In this document: positions 9,913 to 16,992 of the stretch, piece by piece
Layout: each line of letters opens with the position of its first letter
Position numbering within the stretch: position 1 is the stretch's first letter
NCBI GenBank assembly: GCA_946479335.1
Contig: CAMLFP010000018.1
Location: 1 to 28,858 of the forward strand
Source of the DNA: an uncultured Archangium sp.
Lineage (GTDB): Bacteria > Myxococcota > Myxococcia > Myxococcales > Myxococcaceae
Direction of reading: 5' to 3'
DNA: 28,858 bases
Notes under the pieces: model-generated
Told to the model about the DNA's origin: nothing
What the model saw: the letters and a program-made list of their open reading frames with translations, nothing else
The model's database searches: none
Made by a program: the position numbers and the translations under genes

Positions 9913-10991
9913 ACCTCGCCCAGCTCGCGGCCACCAAGAAGGTCATCGTCTGCTGCGGCGCGGGCGGCGTGGGCAAGACCACCACCGCGGCGGCGCTGGC
10001 CATCGCGGGCGCGCGCGCGGGCCGTCGCGTGCTGGTGCTCACCATCGACCCCGCGCGGCGACTCGCGCAGGCGATGGGCCTCGCGGAGCGCATGCGTGAA
10101 CCCGCCGCCGTCTCGAAAGAGCGGCTCGAGGCCATCGGCATCACGCAGGGCACGCTCGACGCGTGGATGTTGAACCCCGACGTCGTCTTCCACAGCCTCG
10201 TCACCCGCATGGCGTCGACGCCGGAGCAGGCGCAGCGCATCCTCGAGAGCCGGCTGTTCAAGCACTTGAGCGAGCTGGTGGCCGGCATGCAGGAATACAC
10301 CGCGGCCGAGGCGCTCTATGACTTCTCGACCAGCGGCCGGTACGACCTCGTGGTGCTCGACACGCCGCCGGCGCGCAACGCGCTCGACTTCCTCGAGGCG
10401 CCGGGAAAACTGGCGCGCTTCCTCGACGAGCGGATCCTCTCGTTGTTCCTGCCCTCGAAGACACGCGGGCTCTTCAAGAAGGCCGGCGAGCTGATCGGCG
10501 GCGTCTTCAACCGCGTCTTCGGCGCGGAGTTCTTCACGGAGATCCAGGAGTTCCTCGGCGGCATGAGCGGCATGTTCGGCCCCATGCGCAGCCACGCCGA
10601 GGGCGTGCGGGCGCTGCTGACCGGGCCCGACTCGTCGTTCCTCCTCGTCACCAGCCCCGAGCAGGCGGCGCTGGCCGACGCGCGCTACTTCCGCGATCGC
10701 ATCGCGGCGATGCACCTGCCCTTCGCGGGCTTCGTGTTGAACCGCAGCTGGGTGCGCGTCGACGGGCTGGCCACCCCGGAGTTCACCGCGATGAGCGCGC
10801 CGATGCGCGAGAAGCTGACGCTGCTCGCCCACGTCGAGCTCGAACGGTCGCGGCGCGACACCGCGTTGATGGAGCAGCTCCAGCGCGAGGTGCCGCAGGG
10901 CGCCTTCGTGATCGCCGCGCCGTACCTCGGCGACGCCATCGAAGATCTCAAGGGCCTCGACACCCTCGCCCAGGGGCTCGCGACGAACTAA
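9909..10991 (+). CDS. ArsA/Get3-like ATPase, second of a tandem pair
   Basis: The product (360 aa) is a cytosolic ATPase. The P-loop GAGGVGKTT is at 17-25, switch I TIDPARRL includes the canonical DPA at 47-49, and switch II-like [14 protein letters not shown] starts about 149. Unlike its partner it carries a longer central hydrophobic and methionine-rich stretch, about residues 170-230 ([24 protein letters not shown]). That is where Get3 builds the groove that holds transmembrane helices. ArsA-type cysteine ligands are missing. The gene starts with GTG inside the stop of its partner, and an FKBP gene follows after 10 bp. The most reasonable reading is a chaperone or targeting ATPase for hydrophobic proteins. 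This is inference from fold and context. Confidence 0.88.
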   Translation: MNLAQLAATKKVIVCCGAGGVGKTTTAAALAIAGARAGRRVLVLTIDPARRLAQAMGLAERMREPAAVSKERLEAIGITQGTLDAWMLNPDVVFHSLVTRMASTPEQAQRILESRLFKHLSELVAGMQEYTAAEALYDFSTSGRYDLVVLDTPPARNALDFLEAPGKLARFLDERILSLFLPSKTRGLFKKAGELIGGVFNRVFGAEFFTEIQEFLGGMSGMFGPMRSHAEGVRALLTGPDSSFLLVTSPEQAALADARYFRDRIAAMHLPFAGFVLNRSWVRVDGLATPEFTAMSAPMREKLTLLAHVELERSRRDTALMEQLQREVPQGAFVIAAPYLGDAIEDLKGLDTLAQGLATN

Positions 10992-11001
10992 GTCGTCGCG
11001 C

Positions 11002-11325
11002 ATGCCCCTCAAAATCGAAGATCTGCAGGTCGGCACCGGCGCTGAAGCGAAGCCGGGCCAGAGCGTCAGCGTGCACTACACGGGCACGTTGACCAACGGT
11101 TCCAAGTTCGACTCCAGCCGCGATCGCAACGAGCCGTTCGAGTTCGCGCTCGGCGCCGGCATGGTGATCAAGGGGTGGGACCAAGGCGTAGCCGGCATGA
11201 AGGTCGGCGGCCGCCGCAAGCTGACGATTCCGCCCGAGCTCGGCTACGGCCCGATGGGCTACCCGCCGGTCATCCCGCCCAACTCCACGCTGATCTTCGA
11301 CATCGAGCTCATCGAAGTCGGATGA
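11002..11325 (+). CDS. FKBP-type peptidyl-prolyl cis-trans isomerase
   Basis: This is a single-domain FKBP of 107 aa without signal peptide, so it is cytoplasmic. The fold is complete: [18 protein letters not shown] near the N-terminus, [26 protein letters not shown] in the middle with the conserved Val-Ile-x-Gly-Trp, and [30 protein letters not shown] at the end. FKBPs catalyse proline isomerisation and often act as folding helpers. It starts 10 bp after the second ArsA-like gene, and its TGA overlaps the ATG of the regulator gene (ATGA). Its position in this operon suggests it works with the ArsA pair, although small FKBPs are common and may be passengers. Confidence 0.95.
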   Translation: MPLKIEDLQVGTGAEAKPGQSVSVHYTGTLTNGSKFDSSRDRNEPFEFALGAGMVIKGWDQGVAGMKVGGRRKLTIPPELGYGPMGYPPVIPPNSTLIFDIELIEVG

Positions 11326-12806
11326 ACGAGAACGCGCTCAACGCGAACGTCGGCCATCGCCTGCGCGCGCTCCGGTTGTCGAAGAACATCAAGCAGGCCG
11401 ACGCCGCGCGCGAGCTCGGCGTCAGCCCTGCGTATTTGAACCTCATCGAGAAGGGCAAACGCGTCACGCCCTTCCCGCTGTTGTGGAAGGCGCTGCGCTT
11501 CTTCCAGGTCGACCCCGAGGCGTTCATGGGCGAGCTGGGCGAAGGCCGCGTCGACGAGGCGCTGGCCAAGCTGCTCGACGAGCCGCTGCTCAAGACGCTG
11601 AACCTCGACCCCGACTCGCTGCAGTCGCTGTCGGCCGAGCCCAAGCTGGCGGGCACCGTCGCGGCGCTCTTCAACCTCTACAAGAACACGCGCTCGCAGT
11701 TGGAGAACGTGATGGCGCAGCTCTCCAGCGAGGAGCGCGGCCGCGTGCCGTCGAGCCCGCAGGAGCCGCGCCTCGACTACTCGCCCTTCGACGAGGTCAC
11801 CGACTTCCTCCAGGAGCACGAGAACTACTTCCCCGAGCTCGAAGAAGAGGCGGAAGCGCTGCGGCGCGACTTCGAGAGCGATCGCATCGTCAGCTCCGGC
11901 GCGCTGATGAAGATGTTGGAGTCGCGCTTCGGCGTCGCCACCCGCATCGCCGAGGCGCCCGAGGGCAGCTCGGTGGTGCGGCGCCTGTCGCTGGAAGACA
12001 AGGTGCTGGAGCTCTCGCCGTCGCTCACCGAGCAGCCGCTCAAGTTCCAGATCGCGGCGACGCTGGGCCTGCTGGTGTTGGACAAGACGCGCCTCATGGA
12101 GCGCATCGTCGGCGCGCGCACCCGCCACGCGGAGACGCCGCGGCTCATCAAGGTGAACCTCGCGAACTACTTCGCGGGCGCGCTGATGCTGCCGTACGGC
12201 GACTTCTTCAAGGAGGTGCAGCGCACGCGCTACGACATCGAGCTGCTCTCGTCGATCTTCGGTAGCACCTACGAAACCGTCGCCCACCGCGTGTGCAACC
12301 TCGCCGACCCGAAACGGAAAGGTCTTCCGTTTCACTTCATCCGCACCGACATCGCGGGGAACATCTCCAAGCGCTACTCGGGCACCGGCTTCAAGTTCAC
12401 CTCCACCGGGAGCTGCGGCAAGTGGGCGGTGCACCTCGCGTTCCTCACGCCCTCTCAACTGACGCGCCAGTACTCGGCGATGCCCGACGGCACGACGTAC
12501 TTCGACTTCGCGAAGGTGCAGCTGCAACCCATCGAGGGCCGCATCGTGCGCGGTACGGCGCACTCCATCGGGCTGGGCACGCACGCGGAGAACGCGCGCT
12601 ACCTCGCGTACGGCCTGCCCTCGACTGATCTCAAGCGCGACGCGGTGCCCATCGGCGTCTCGTGCCGCTTCTGCGAGCGCACCGACTGCAACCAGCGCAG
12701 CGCCGCCAGCTACCGCTTCGCGTTCTCCTTCGACGAGTACACGAAGAAAGACTGCTTCTTCTCGCCGCTGGTGAACTCGGATCTCACGGAGAAACAGCGA
12801 AAATGA
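11322..12806 (+). CDS. XRE-family regulator of the ScfR/RamB/PrpR type
   Basis: The product is 494 aa. Residues about 8-64 form an XRE helix-turn-helix ([33 protein letters not shown]). Residues about 150-300 match the ImmA/IrrE-like region, but the zinc-protease HExxH is replaced by FQIAATLG; the later [11 protein letters not shown] is kept. Residues about 320-480 resemble the ScfR C-terminal domain with a Cys-rich motif, CRFCERTDC (Cys448, 451, 456). Family members (RamB, PrpR, MccR) sense short-chain acyl-CoAs to control acetate and propionate metabolism, and M. tuberculosis PrpR binds an iron-sulfur cluster through three such cysteines. The target here is unknown. Its position in the ArsA/FKBP operon is unusual for a carbon-metabolism regulator. 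Start and stop overlap the neighbours by ATGA. Confidence 0.88.
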   Translation: MNENALNANVGHRLRALRLSKNIKQADAARELGVSPAYLNLIEKGKRVTPFPLLWKALRFFQVDPEAFMGELGEGRVDEALAKLLDEPLLKTLNLDPDSLQSLSAEPKLAGTVAALFNLYKNTRSQLENVMAQLSSEERGRVPSSPQEPRLDYSPFDEVTDFLQEHENYFPELEEEAEALRRDFESDRIVSSGALMKMLESRFGVATRIAEAPEGSSVVRRLSLEDKVLELSPSLTEQPLKFQIAATLGLLVLDKTRLMERIVGARTRHAETPRLIKVNLANYFAGALMLPYGDFFKEVQRTRYDIELLSSIFGSTYETVAHRVCNLADPKRKGLPFHFIRTDIAGNISKRYSGTGFKFTSTGSCGKWAVHLAFLTPSQLTRQYSAMPDGTTYFDFAKVQLQPIEGRIVRGTAHSIGLGTHAENARYLAYGLPSTDLKRDAVPIGVSCRFCERTDCNQRSAASYRFAFSFDEYTKKDCFFSPLVNSDLTEKQRK

Positions 12807-13234
12807 AATACGCGCTCGCGCTTCTGCTCTTCGCCGGTTGTGTGACGGCGTACCTCACGCCCCAGCCCACCTTCGTCACCCGGCACCCGTACGATCTGTT
12901 CGGCCGCGCCACGCAGGCGGTGAACGAGAACTGCGGCGGCGTGAAGATGGCCGATCAAGACGCGCAGCTGGTGGTGAGCCGGTGGCGGACCTTCCCCTCC
13001 GACGCGGGCGTAGTGCTCTCGCAGTGTCTGGTGACGCTGCTGGAGGGCGATCTCGAAGCGCGCGAAGTGCGCATCACCTTCTCCGTGCGGCGCTGCACGG
13101 GCGAGGTCGACGCGGGCACGCCCGAAGAACTCGACGCGTTCAGCCGCACCTGCGCGCACCACGACGAGGTCTCCGGCGACGTCTACAAGGAGCTCACCTC
13201 GACGGCCGACAAGATCGAGGCCTTCCTCCAGTAG
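12803..13234 (+). CDS. Small putative lipoprotein, last gene of the ArsA operon
   Basis: The product is 143 aa with a short signal peptide [13 protein letters not shown] (candidate lipidated Cys13). The remainder is soluble and mixed, with four further cysteines (Cys45, Cys76, Cys94 and Cys113 by my count), which would allow two disulfides in the periplasm. I do not recognise a family. The ATG overlaps the TGA of the ScfR-like gene (ATGA), so it belongs to the same translationally coupled operon. Its stop abuts the stop of the convergent gene with no base between them. Confidence 0.75.
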   Translation: MKYALALLLFAGCVTAYLTPQPTFVTRHPYDLFGRATQAVNENCGGVKMADQDAQLVVSRWRTFPSDAGVVLSQCLVTLLEGDLEAREVRITFSVRRCTGEVDAGTPEELDAFSRTCAHHDEVSGDVYKELTSTADKIEAFLQ

Positions 13235-13924
13235 TCACTTCGCCACCGCCGGGTGCCCGGGCGAGAGGTCGAAGAGCAACGACACCGAGAGCTGCGCGAC
13301 GCCGACGAAGTTCGGAGGACTCCCGGGGAGGTACGACGCGATCGCGCCTGCGCCCAGCGAGGTGACGAAGCAGTCCCCGGCGCGCGCCTCGACGCCGCCA
13401 ACCAGCGAAGGCCAGAGCACCAGCGCCGCGCCCACGGCCTTGCTGAGATCGACGCGGCCGCGCGCGAAGAAGCCGAGCCACTTCCACCGGAAACCCGCGC
13501 CGCCCCCGAGATACCCGCCGGCGACGAAGGCCGGAGCGCGGCGCAGATCAGTGCCGCCCGCCCCCGCGCCCAACTCGAGGTCGGCGGAGAACACCCACGT
13601 GCCGAGCGGCTGCCGATGAACGAGCCGGGCCCCGACCCAGTGCGTCGCCCAGTGGAGATTCACCAACTCCAGGTTCGCGCCCGCCTCCAGCACCAGATTG
13701 TCGAGGAGTCCGTACGCGATCTGCGGCCCGCCGATGGTGGGCGCCAGCACATGGCCGCCGTACTCGTCGACCCCGAAGATGGTGCCGATCGCCCCGCCCA
13801 TCTCGAGCTGATGGTGCGCGACGCGATCAGGCATGCCGCCCGGCAAGCCACGCACCGGCGTCGACATGGTGACGCAGCCGCTGCACAGCATGAGCCCCAC
13901 GATGCCCCGCACCATCCTCCGCAT
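13235..13924 (-). CDS. Putative outer-membrane lipoprotein or beta-barrel-like protein
   Basis: The product is 229 aa from the ATG at 13924, chosen because GGAGGG lies about 7 nt upstream and the protein then starts with a signal, MRRMVRGIVGLMLCSGC. The open frame runs 20 codons further up but encodes nothing signal-like. The mature part is rich in glycine and aromatic residues in alternating strands (GGYLGGGAGFRWKWLGFFARGRVDL, VAQLSVSLLFDLSPG), as in small outer-membrane barrels. I do not recognise a family. It is divergent from the chitobiase-domain lipoprotein gene and convergent, with zero spacing, with the ArsA operon. Confidence 0.72.
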   Translation of the reverse strand: MRRMVRGIVGLMLCSGCVTMSTPVRGLPGGMPDRVAHHQLEMGGAIGTIFGVDEYGGHVLAPTIGGPQIAYGLLDNLVLEAGANLELVNLHWATHWVGARLVHRQPLGTWVFSADLELGAGAGGTDLRRAPAFVAGGYLGGGAGFRWKWLGFFARGRVDLSKAVGAALVLWPSLVGGVEARAGDCFVTSLGAGAIASYLPGSPPNFVGVAQLSVSLLFDLSPGHPAVAK

Positions 13925-14031
13925 GCCTGCGCCCTCCGCCTGCTCGTTCGGCGTGAGGGTAGCTGAAGGGGCGCCGCGGCCCAAAACGACGAGCGCCGCC
14001 TCCGTTGACTTCGGGGTGCATTGAGGGACGA

Positions 14032-15363
14032 ATGCGCGCCGTGCGTCTCCCTGTCCTGCTGTGCAGCGCGTTGATTCTGTCGTGTGGCCGCGAGTCGAGC
14101 GATCACCTCACCGTGAACCCCGACGCGGAACTCGAGCTCACCGTGGTGGCCGACCCGCCCGAGGGCCCGTTCAACGGCGAGCTCACCGTGACCTTCACGT
14201 CGATCAAGCCGGCGACGATCTACGTGAGCACCAACGGCGAAGACCCCCGCGAGACGTCGAACGGGCGCCTGTCGGGCACCTCGCCCTTCACCATCAGCGT
14301 GCACGAGACGACGACCCTCAAGTACTTCGCGTCGCTGCACGGCACCGACGGCCCGCTGCAGGAAGGCACGTGGACGCGCGCGGGCGGCCCGAAGGGCACC
14401 ATCACCGGCGTGGTGGTGGTCGGTGGCTTCGCGGCGGGGAAAGCGGTCGGCCTCTACAACAACACCGATCTCAAAGACCTCGGCACGCCCACGGGGCCGG
14501 TCGAGATCCCCTTCGAGTACACCGGGCTCGACTCGGGCACGTACCAACTCAGCGCGATGTGCGATCGCAACGGCGACGGGCTGCTCTGGCCGGTGATCGA
14601 CTTCGCGTCGGCGACCACCACCATCACGCTCGACCTGAATGATCCGTACAAGGCGTCGGCCGAGAACGTGCGCATCTACCTCGCGGCGTCGGAGCCGGGC
14701 CTCGGCACGCTGCGCGGCACCATCACGCTCCCGAAGCCGCCGCTGCTGCAGAGCCTGCGCGTGTCGATCCTCGACCCGGGCGCGCTGACCGGCGGGCTGG
14801 ACCCCACCACGCTGCTGACGCAGCTCCAGAACGGCTACGGCATCGTCACCACGCAGACGCAGACCGAGTACCCGTACGTCATCACCGGGCTCCAGCCGGG
14901 CACGATCATCCCGGCGGCGTCGCTGATCGGCTTCGCGAACGGCGGCGTGGCGGTGAACCTGCTCGCGAACCCGCTGCAGCCCGCCGTGATCAGGGCCGGC
15001 GAGGAGACCGTGCAGGACTTCGTGTACGGCCCGGTCACGCTGACCGGTACGGTGACGCTGGGCCCGCAGACCGCGCCGGGCGGTGGGTTCAACGTCGGGC
15101 TGGTCGCGGGGCGCGCGCTCGCCTTCGGCGACTCGTCACAGCTGATGCTGATGCCGGTGATCTTCAACGATCAGAACGGTGCGTCGGTGGCCAACTACGC
15201 GGGCACGTCGATCCGCTCCAACGCGAGCATGTCGCTCAAGGTCTTCACCGGCACCTCGGCGCTGACCGACGCGTTCTCGTGGCTGCTGTCGATCGGCTCG
15301 GCGGGTGACGCGACCGTGGCGACCACCACCGCTGACGCCACCAAAGACATCACCCTGCCCTGA
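14032..15363 (+). CDS. Lipoprotein with chitobiase/beta-hexosaminidase C-terminal-type domain
   Basis: The product is 443 aa from the ATG at 14032, which has GAGGGACG a few bases upstream. The signal ends in lipobox ILSC (Cys18). Residues about 40-110 look like the CHB_HEX_C beta-sandwich found in many secreted proteins: ATIYVSTNGEDPRETSNGR, then SPFTISVHETTTLKYFAS. The rest appears to be repeated beta-sandwich segments (GTITGVVVVGGF, GTLRGTITLPKPP, LTGTVTLGPQ), each opening with a G/T-x-V/I-T pattern typical of carboxypeptidase-regulatory-like or Ig-like folds. No catalytic motif is seen. It is probably a cell-surface structural or binding protein. Confidence 0.78.
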   Translation: MRAVRLPVLLCSALILSCGRESSDHLTVNPDAELELTVVADPPEGPFNGELTVTFTSIKPATIYVSTNGEDPRETSNGRLSGTSPFTISVHETTTLKYFASLHGTDGPLQEGTWTRAGGPKGTITGVVVVGGFAAGKAVGLYNNTDLKDLGTPTGPVEIPFEYTGLDSGTYQLSAMCDRNGDGLLWPVIDFASATTTITLDLNDPYKASAENVRIYLAASEPGLGTLRGTITLPKPPLLQSLRVSILDPGALTGGLDPTTLLTQLQNGYGIVTTQTQTEYPYVITGLQPGTIIPAASLIGFANGGVAVNLLANPLQPAVIRAGEETVQDFVYGPVTLTGTVTLGPQTAPGGGFNVGLVAGRALAFGDSSQLMLMPVIFNDQNGASVANYAGTSIRSNASMSLKVFTGTSALTDAFSWLLSIGSAGDATVATTTADATKDITLP

Positions 15364-15422
15364 AGAAGCGAACCGAAGCGTCGGGCGCCGGCTCTCACCT
15401 GCTGTCTCCTCAAGGAGCCGCC

Positions 15423-15995
15423 ATGACCAGGTTGATCCTCGTCGCGTTGCTGTCGTCGTGCCAGCGCACCGCGGAGGCGCCGCAGCCGAGCCCCGCGCCA
15501 TCGCCCCACGTCGTGTCGGTCGACGCGATCGATCCGCGCAAGCCGGTGCCGCTTCTGCCGATGATGGCGCAGCACCAGAAGCAGAACATGCGTGATCACC
15601 TCGCCGCCGTGCAGGAGAGCCTCGCGGCGCTGGCGATCGACGACTTCGCCGCCGTGGAGGCCGCGAGCGCGCGTCTGGGCAGCTCCCCGCAGATGGCGAT
15701 GATGTGCACGCACATGGGCGCGGGCGCGCCGGGCTTCACCGAGCAGGCGCTCGGCTTCCACCAGACCGCCGACACCATCGCGCTCGCTGCGAAGAAGAAA
15801 GACCGTCAGGCCGTGCTGACCGCGCTGTCGAACACGCTCGCCACGTGCACCGCCTGTCACGCCACGTGGAAGCAGCAGGTCGTCGACGAGCAGACCTGGA
15901 GCGAGAAGACGAAGACCGCCGCGCCAACCGCTGACGAGGCGATGCAGCGCCAACATCAGATGATGATGAAGGTGATGAACGGCCAACAGCCGTAG
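15423..15995 (+). CDS. Periplasmic c-type cytochrome lipoprotein, cytochrome c'-like
   Basis: The product is 190 aa, with an AAGGAG ribosome-binding site before the ATG. The signal ends in lipobox LSSC (Cys13). After a Pro-rich linker, helices fill residues about 45-155, and one heme-attachment motif CTACH is at 142-146 near the C-terminus. This is the arrangement of cytochrome c' and cytochrome b562-type four-helix bundles. Methionine and histidine are concentrated in three places: PMMAQHQKQNMRDH (46-59), MAMMCTHM (91-98) and QRQHQMMMKVM near the end. Met/His clusters can bind copper, but that is only a suggestion. The stop lies 1 bp from that of the convergent gene. Confidence 0.8.
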   Translation: MTRLILVALLSSCQRTAEAPQPSPAPSPHVVSVDAIDPRKPVPLLPMMAQHQKQNMRDHLAAVQESLAALAIDDFAAVEAASARLGSSPQMAMMCTHMGAGAPGFTEQALGFHQTADTIALAAKKKDRQAVLTALSNTLATCTACHATWKQQVVDEQTWSEKTKTAAPTADEAMQRQHQMMMKVMNGQQP

Positions 15996-15996
15996 G

Positions 15997-16905
15997 TCAG
16001 CCCTGCGAAGCGACGATGTCGTGTTCGCCGAGATCTTCGGGCTCGTGCAACACCGGCCCCTCGGGCAACAGCGCCAGCACGCGCTCGCGAGATCTCGCCG
16101 TCCACGAATTGCGGCGGATGAGGCTCGCCAGCACCGCGAGCACCTCCCGCGTGGTCGCCAACCCGGCGTCGACCGCTGCGAAGACATCGACGCCCTCTCC
16201 GCGGTACAGCGACTTGTCGCTCAGGTCGGCCTTCAGCTTGCCGAGCGGCGAGGCGAGCACCATCGAGAACGCGTAGAGGCCCCGCATCCACCCGTCGACC
16301 TCGGCGTTGGTGGGCGCTTCGCCGAGCGACTCGAGCGACGAGACCCGCAGCAGCTCGTACAGCCCGCGCCCGACGCCCTTCACGCTGCTCGCCTTGCGGA
16401 TCTGCAGCTTCGCGCGAATCGCCGAGGTGCCCACCAGCGGGCTCCCGTGCAGATCGTTCATGAAGAACAGCGACTGCGCCCATTCGATGCGCGCGCGCGC
16501 GGTCGCCACCAGCTCGCCCTGCTTGCGGCGGCGGAGCACCAGTTGCTCGACCAGCGGGTCCAGCGCCTTGGCGACACACAGGCGCGTGAAGTAGCCGGCG
16601 AGGAAGGCGAGCCCCGCGTTGACCCCGACCAACGCGCCGTTCGACACCAGCTCCGCGGCCTTGAGGCCGAAGTGCACGGGCGCGCGGGTGGTCATCAGCA
16701 CCGTGAAGTGCGGGTCTTTCCCCCGCGAGAACCACGTCTCCAGCCCGCGCCCCATGCCGCCGAAGCGCGGCAGCTCGGGCAGCGCGGCGCCAAAGCGCGC
16801 GTACTCCAGGTCTTCAGACAGCGCCTTGGCGAAGCCGGGCGGGAGATCGTTGATGCGTGCGGCGAGGCGCTCCACCGCCGTCAGGTGCGTCAGAAGTGCG
16901 GACAT
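15997..16905 (-). CDS. Zinc-dependent phospholipase C-like protein with altered metal ligands
   Basis: The product is 302 aa starting MSALLTHLTAVERLAARI. Two segments recall the zinc-dependent phospholipase C/S1-P1-type family of small bacterial proteins: the opening LTHLTAVERL with EYARFGAALPELPRFGG (usual form GAxxPD), and the helix GYFTRLCVAKALDPLV (102-119 region). In related proteins I recall the latter as GxxxHxxxDxxxHPx. Here the two histidines and the aspartate are replaced by Arg, Ala and Asp, so metal binding is probably lost. No signal peptide is present. The frame is open far upstream through the antisense of pepA, but only the part from 16905 looks like protein. Family assignment is tentative. 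Confidence 0.6.
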   Translation of the reverse strand: MSALLTHLTAVERLAARINDLPPGFAKALSEDLEYARFGAALPELPRFGGMGRGLETWFSRGKDPHFTVLMTTRAPVHFGLKAAELVSNGALVGVNAGLAFLAGYFTRLCVAKALDPLVEQLVLRRRKQGELVATARARIEWAQSLFFMNDLHGSPLVGTSAIRAKLQIRKASSVKGVGRGLYELLRVSSLESLGEAPTNAEVDGWMRGLYAFSMVLASPLGKLKADLSDKSLYRGEGVDVFAAVDAGLATTREVLAVLASLIRRNSWTARSRERVLALLPEGPVLHEPEDLGEHDIVASQG

Positions 16906-16945
16906 ACGGCGGTCGGGACCATACTCGATGATGCGCTGCGCCGCG

Positions 16946-16964
16946 GTCTTTCCTCTGGAAAGAC
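16946..16964. promoter_or_regulatory. Perfect inverted repeat in the divergent promoter region before leucyl aminopeptidase
   Basis: The 8-bp arms GTCTTTCC and GGAAAGAC are separated by TCT, within the 87 bp between the phospholipase-like gene (minus, start 16905) and pepA (plus, start 16993). The arms are the least GC-rich part of the gap. This could be a protein-binding operator or a leader hairpin. No clear -10/-35 pair was found, and no protein can be assigned. Confidence 0.4.
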
Positions 16965-16992
16965 ACGCGCCGCGTAGCCTATGGGTCCAATC

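Noticed and set aside
9040..10991. Arsenite efflux ATPase function for the ArsA-like pair
   Set aside because: The arsenite-binding cysteines are not seen, and no arsB, arsR or arsC lies nearby.
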